In this document: one piece after another, positions 60,995 through 64,000 of the stretch
How the letters are laid out: the number at the start of each line of letters is the position of its first letter
How positions within the stretch are numbered: the first letter of the stretch is position 1
Assembly (NCBI RefSeq): GCF_003460605.1
Contig: NZ_QTVN01000019.1
Span: 357-64,356, forward strand
DNA from: Ruminococcus sp. AF31-8BH
Lineage (GTDB): Bacteria; Bacillota; Clostridia; Lachnospirales; Lachnospiraceae
Length of the DNA: 64,000 nt
Direction of reading: 5' to 3'
The notes under the pieces: model-generated
Database searches by the model: none
What the model was told of the DNA's origin: nothing
Seen by the model: the letters and a program-made list of their open reading frames with translations, nothing else
Program-made: the position numbers and the translations under genes

Positions 60995-61997
60995 CCGGCA
61001 ACTGGCCTCCGATGATCTCCGGATTCTGCTCGTTTAAGGTGTTCAGATAACCGGAAAGAATGGTCTGCATTTCATCACCCTCCATAAATACAATGCTGCA
61101 CTGTGGAATGGCTTTTACTGCTACTTCAGCAGAAATAATGTCGTGGTTTCCAATAATCTCAGCGGCTGCCTCCGTATCAGAATTTACAAATTCCACAGAG
61201 TTCTTATATGCATCCATAAAGGCATCTACGTCTGCCTCATGCTCTTTGAGATAGTCATTTCTTGCAACTAAAACACCAGTTACCAGCTTGCTTCCATCTG
61301 TCACAGAAGACTCCCACAGATCGTTCAGATCCAGAGCAACGCGAAGGTTCTCATTCTTCATAAGCGCTGTGGTTACAAATGGCTGAGGAAGAAGTCCCAC
61401 TGCGGTCTGATCCTCAGCAAGGGCTGCTACTACCTCTGCATGTTCGGACTTGTACTCAATGGTTACGTCCTTCTCAGGATCCAGTCCGTTGGCTTCCAAA
61501 ACAGAGGTTAACGCATACTCGGGTGTAGCACCTTTGCCGCTGGCGTAAATGGTTTTGCCCTTCAGATCCTCTACAGACTGAATGGAATCCCCGTTCTCCA
61601 CAAGGTAAAGAACTCCAAGTGTGTTCACTGCCAGTACGCTGATGTTTTTGTCTGTTTTCTGATATAAAACAGAGGCAAGATTGGAAGGAACTGCCGCAAT
61701 ATCAACCTGTCCCTGAACGATCATCGGGACGATTTCATCCGGTGATGCCACAATGGAAAATTCATAATTCTCATCATCCAGAAGCTGTGCCATTCCCATT
61801 GCGGTAGGCCCCTTAAGAGCGCCAATTTTCATAACAGAATCGTCTGTATCCGTCTGTTCTGTCTCCTCTTCACTCTCTGCATTCTGTTCTTCTGTCTGCT
61901 CTTCTGCAAAAACCAGATTTGCACTGCACATACTTCCGGTCAGTGCTCCCACACCAAGTGCTGCTGTCATAATCCATGATACTGTTCTTTTCTTCAT
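60969..61997 (-). CDS. ABC importer substrate-binding protein (NMT1/SsuA-like)
   Basis: The 342-residue protein starts at 61997 (MKKRTVSWIMTAAL, after GGAAAGGACAG), with a signal peptide to about residue 26 and an acidic Glu/Thr linker. The NMT1/THI5-like fold follows (KIGALKGPTAMGMAQLL, VDIAAVPSNLASVLYQK, IYASGKGATPEYALTSVLEANGL). The ligand is uncertain. It is the first gene of the importer unit, 75 bases after the MarR gene. Confidence 0.9.
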   Translation of the reverse strand: MKKRTVSWIMTAALGVGALTGSMCSANLVFAEEQTEEQNAESEEETEQTDTDDSVMKIGALKGPTAMGMAQLLDDENYEFSIVASPDEIVPMIVQGQVDIAAVPSNLASVLYQKTDKNISVLAVNTLGVLYLVENGDSIQSVEDLKGKTIYASGKGATPEYALTSVLEANGLDPEKDVTIEYKSEHAEVVAALAEDQTAVGLLPQPFVTTALMKNENLRVALDLNDLWESSVTDGSKLVTGVLVARNDYLKEHEADVDAFMDAYKNSVEFVNSDTEAAAEIIGNHDIISAEVAVKAIPQCSIVFMEGDEMQTILSGYLNTLNEQNPEIIGGQLPDEDFYYKR

Positions 61998-62072
61998 AAG
62001 ACTGTCCTTTCCGGGTCCTGTGAGGATCCAGCTTCCATATTTTTGATACATTTGACATGTGCCTGAAAGGTT

Positions 62073-62510
62073 TTATGACTTATATTGTCTGAAGAAAAGA
62101 GTCAGGCGGTCCAGAGCTTTCGCCAGTACAAGTGCTTCGTTTTCATCCAGAACATCCAGCACGGCATCTGTCATCTTACGGTGAAATTCCGCATGATGAT
62201 GGTAGGCTTTTCTTCCCTTCAAGGTAAGATGGATAAATACCACGCGCCTGTCCTGTTCACTTCTCTCTCTTGTGGCGTATCCCTTCTTTACCAGACTGTT
62301 CATAGAGGTCGTCAAGGAGCCTACGGTGATGTTCAGCTTGGCAGCAATGTCAGACATTTTGTTTCCGCCAAGACCAACTGCCTCAATGATATGCATATCA
62401 TTATTTGTGATATCCTTGTATTCCTCCGTAATGATTGCCTGCTCTTCCAGCTCCATGATCTCGTTAAACAGATGCACCAGTACATCATTAATAACTTCCC
62501 TGTTTTCCAC
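62073..62510 (-). CDS. MarR-family regulator, FabT-like, GTG start
   Basis: The 145-residue protein (GTG at 62510, eight bases after AGGAG; the longer ATG extension lacks a ribosome site) has VINDVLVHLFNEIMELEEQAI, NDMHIIEAVG, a winged helix (MSDIAAKLNITVGSLTTSMNSLVKKGYATRE-type) and the wing RSEQDRRVVFIHLT. FabT represses fatty-acid synthesis genes; the accDA gene next to it supports that, although here the regulator lies downstream of accDA. Confidence 0.85.
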   Translation of the reverse strand: MENREVINDVLVHLFNEIMELEEQAIITEEYKDITNNDMHIIEAVGLGGNKMSDIAAKLNITVGSLTTSMNSLVKKGYATRERSEQDRRVVFIHLTLKGRKAYHHHAEFHRKMTDAVLDVLDENEALVLAKALDRLTLFFRQYKS

Positions 62511-62630
62511 TCTCTTCTCTCCTGCATATGCGCTGTCCGCTTCCGCCGGCAGCCTCCTGTATTTTCTGTAAAACATCCAAGCAAATATTTACGGTAAGTA
62601 TATCACAATCTGGTATATTTTTCTACAATT

Positions 62631-64000
62631 TTACAAATTTCTAAAACGATTATAACGCTTATTCAGTAATTTTTCCAAATCATATGCACAATATGTATCC
62701 AGAAAACCACGGACTCGTTTCTCCAGAACTTCCATTGTCTCCATCATATTCTCTCTGGTAAGGGGCTCTTTTTCCGGAATGATCTGTTCAATCATTCCAA
62801 GATCTTTTAGGTCAGAAGCAGTCAGCTTCATCACTTCAGCTGCCTCTTTTGCCTTTGTGCTGTCTTTCCATAAAATGGTGGCAAAGCCTTCCGGGGAAAG
62901 AATGGAATAGATGGAATTTTCCATCATCCAGACCTCATCTCCTACGGCAAGTGCAAGGGCTCCGCCGCTTCCTCCTTCTCCGATCACAATGGACAGAATC
63001 GGCACTTTAAGACCGGATAACTCAAAAAGATTGCGGGCAATTGCCTCTCCCTGCCCACGCTCTTCTGCCTCAAGCCCGCAGAACGCACCTGGGGTATCCA
63101 CCAGGCAGATTACTGGTCTTCCGAATTTTTCAGCCTGCTTCATAAGGCGCAGGGACTTGCGGTATCCTTCCGGGGAAACCATGCCGAAATTATACGCAAT
63201 ATTCTCTTTGGTTCCGTTTCCTTTCTCCTGTATGATCACGGTTACAGGCTTTCCATCGAAGTATGCAATGCCTCCGATCAAAGCAGAATCATCCCCGAAA
63301 AGACGGTCTCCGTGAAGCTCCAAGAAGTGGTCAAACAGCCATGGAATGTAGTCTTTTCCAGTTGGCCGTTCTTTACTGCGGGCAAGGAGAACATGCTCCC
63401 AGGCGGACTTTTTTGCAGGAGAATAGGACTCTTTATTTGCTTGCTCTGCCTTCTCATCCCTGTTATCTGCAGCATTCTCGCAATGCATTTTCAGAAGCTG
63501 TGCCAGTGTTTCTTTCATATCCTTTCGCTCTACAATCTGGTCGATAAAGCCGTGTTCCAGAAGAAATTCTGACTTCTGAAAGCCCTTTGGAAGCTTCTGA
63601 CGGATGGTCTGCTCGATGACTCTCGGCCCTGCAAAACCAATGAGTGCACCTGGTTCTGCAAGAATAATATCCCCCAGCATGGCAAAGCTTGCCGTCACCC
63701 CTCCGGTGGTTGGATTGGTCAGAACACTGATGTAAAGAAGCCCTGCATCGCTGTGTCTTTTTAAGGCCGCAGAGGTCTTGGCCATCTGCATTAAGGATAC
63801 GATTCCTTCCTGCATTCTCGCCCCTCCGGAGCAGGCAAACAGCACCACAGGAAGCCTTTCTTCCGTAGCTTTTTCCACTGCCCTGACAATTTTTTCGCCT
63901 ACATTTTCTCCCATGCTTGCCATGAGAAAACGGCTGTCGCATACACCAAGAACTGCAGATACACCGCCAATTTTCGCCCTTCCTGTGACAATAGCCTCGT
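62631..64000 (-). CDS. Acetyl-CoA carboxylase carboxyltransferase, fused beta-alpha (AccD-AccA), 5' end outside the window
   Basis: The open frame enters from the right edge and ends at 62631. The first part is AccD-like ([60 protein letters not shown]). After a Lys/Glu linker (about residue 175 of the visible part) comes an AccA-like part ([74 protein letters not shown]). This domain makes malonyl-CoA from carboxybiotin. It is probably the end of a fab/acc operon. Confidence 0.93.
   Translation of the reverse strand, partial: EAIVTGRAKIGGVSAVLGVCDSRFLMASMGENVGEKIVRAVEKATEERLPVVLFACSGGARMQEGIVSLMQMAKTSAALKRHSDAGLLYISVLTNPTTGGVTASFAMLGDIILAEPGALIGFAGPRVIEQTIRQKLPKGFQKSEFLLEHGFIDQIVERKDMKETLAQLLKMHCENAADNRDEKAEQANKESYSPAKKSAWEHVLLARSKERPTGKDYIPWLFDHFLELHGDRLFGDDSALIGGIAYFDGKPVTVIIQEKGNGTKENIAYNFGMVSPEGYRKSLRLMKQAEKFGRPVICLVDTPGAFCGLEAEERGQGEAIARNLFELSGLKVPILSIVIGEGGSGGALALAVGDEVWMMENSIYSILSPEGFATILWKDSTKAKEAAEVMKLTASDLKDLGMIEQIIPEKEPLTRENMMETMEVLEKRVRGFLDTYCAYDLEKLLNKRYNRFRNL

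Noticed and set aside
1..64000. CRISPR arrays, tRNA or rRNA genes, prophage
   Set aside because: I saw no regularly spaced direct repeats, no tRNA-like cloverleaf ends and no phage structural or integrase genes.

Overview
The window looks like a chromosomal segment of a Gram-positive, endospore-lineage gut Firmicute of the family Lachnospiraceae (Blautia or a close relative is my best guess). The evidence is the paired glgC/glgD, spoVG, a DnaD/DnaI-type replication initiation operon, a fused accD-accA, a folate ECF S component behind a THF riboswitch, a Tad pilus locus without outer-membrane parts, and strong AGGAGG-type ribosome binding sites with TTGACA/TATAAT-like promoters. I see no rRNA, tRNA, CRISPR array, prophage or complete insertion sequence.

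Layout. 1-1080: a frameshifted Rpn-type nuclease gene running off the left edge, then a 160-bp inverted-repeat element flanked by TA. 1080-5311 (minus): a secreted coiled-coil/3D-domain protein, then the glgC-glgD-spoVG unit. 5.5-10.8 kb (plus): murC, a cluster of DnaA boxes, then dnaD-like, dnaC/dnaI-like and a PRPP synthetase. 10.8-25.9 kb (mostly minus): a YhaN/YhaO-like pair with eroded catalytic motifs, asnS, a secreted SGNH hydrolase, galT, an 816-residue envelope protein, a methyltransferase, mtnN, a TSCPD protein and a beta-CASP nuclease. 26-29.5 kb: a MurG-like enzyme, an ECF-like sigma factor, a HIT protein, an orphan histidine kinase and a rhomboid protease.

29.7-39.2 kb (minus): an eleven-gene Tad/Flp pilus operon (prepilin peptidase, TadZ, TadA, TadB, TadC, Flp, DUF5702/TadG-like, TadE-like, second prepilin peptidase, second TadE-like, FHA protein) driven from one strong promoter with a structured leader. 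39.4-49.5 kb: SGNH hydrolase, acetyltransferase, folT with THF riboswitch and a possible short upstream ORF, a lipoprotein, an amidohydrolase, AlaX, a sigma/anti-sigma/membrane operon whose sigma factor seems to start at ATT, BirA and a WYL regulator. 49.7-54.5 kb: lrgAB with a membrane partner, and a phosphoesterase/EndoQ/SprT-like/HD operon. 54.6-64 kb: AraC regulator, glycogen phosphorylase, an aberrant metallo-beta-lactamase-fold protein, a palindrome-rich spacer, endonuclease III, an ABC importer without its ATPase, a MarR/FabT-like regulator and the accDA fusion entering from the right.

Themes. Glycogen storage is represented by synthesis (glgC/glgD) and breakdown (glgP). Cell-wall precursor synthesis appears as murC and murG. 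DnaA boxes in front of dnaD/dnaI suggest replication control. The best candidates for new biology are the catalytically eroded YhaO/YhaN pair, the DnaA-box cluster, the ATT-start sigma operon, the folT leader, the Tad accessory proteins and the two palindromic intergenic elements. All identifications come from reading the sequence and family knowledge; no database search was run.
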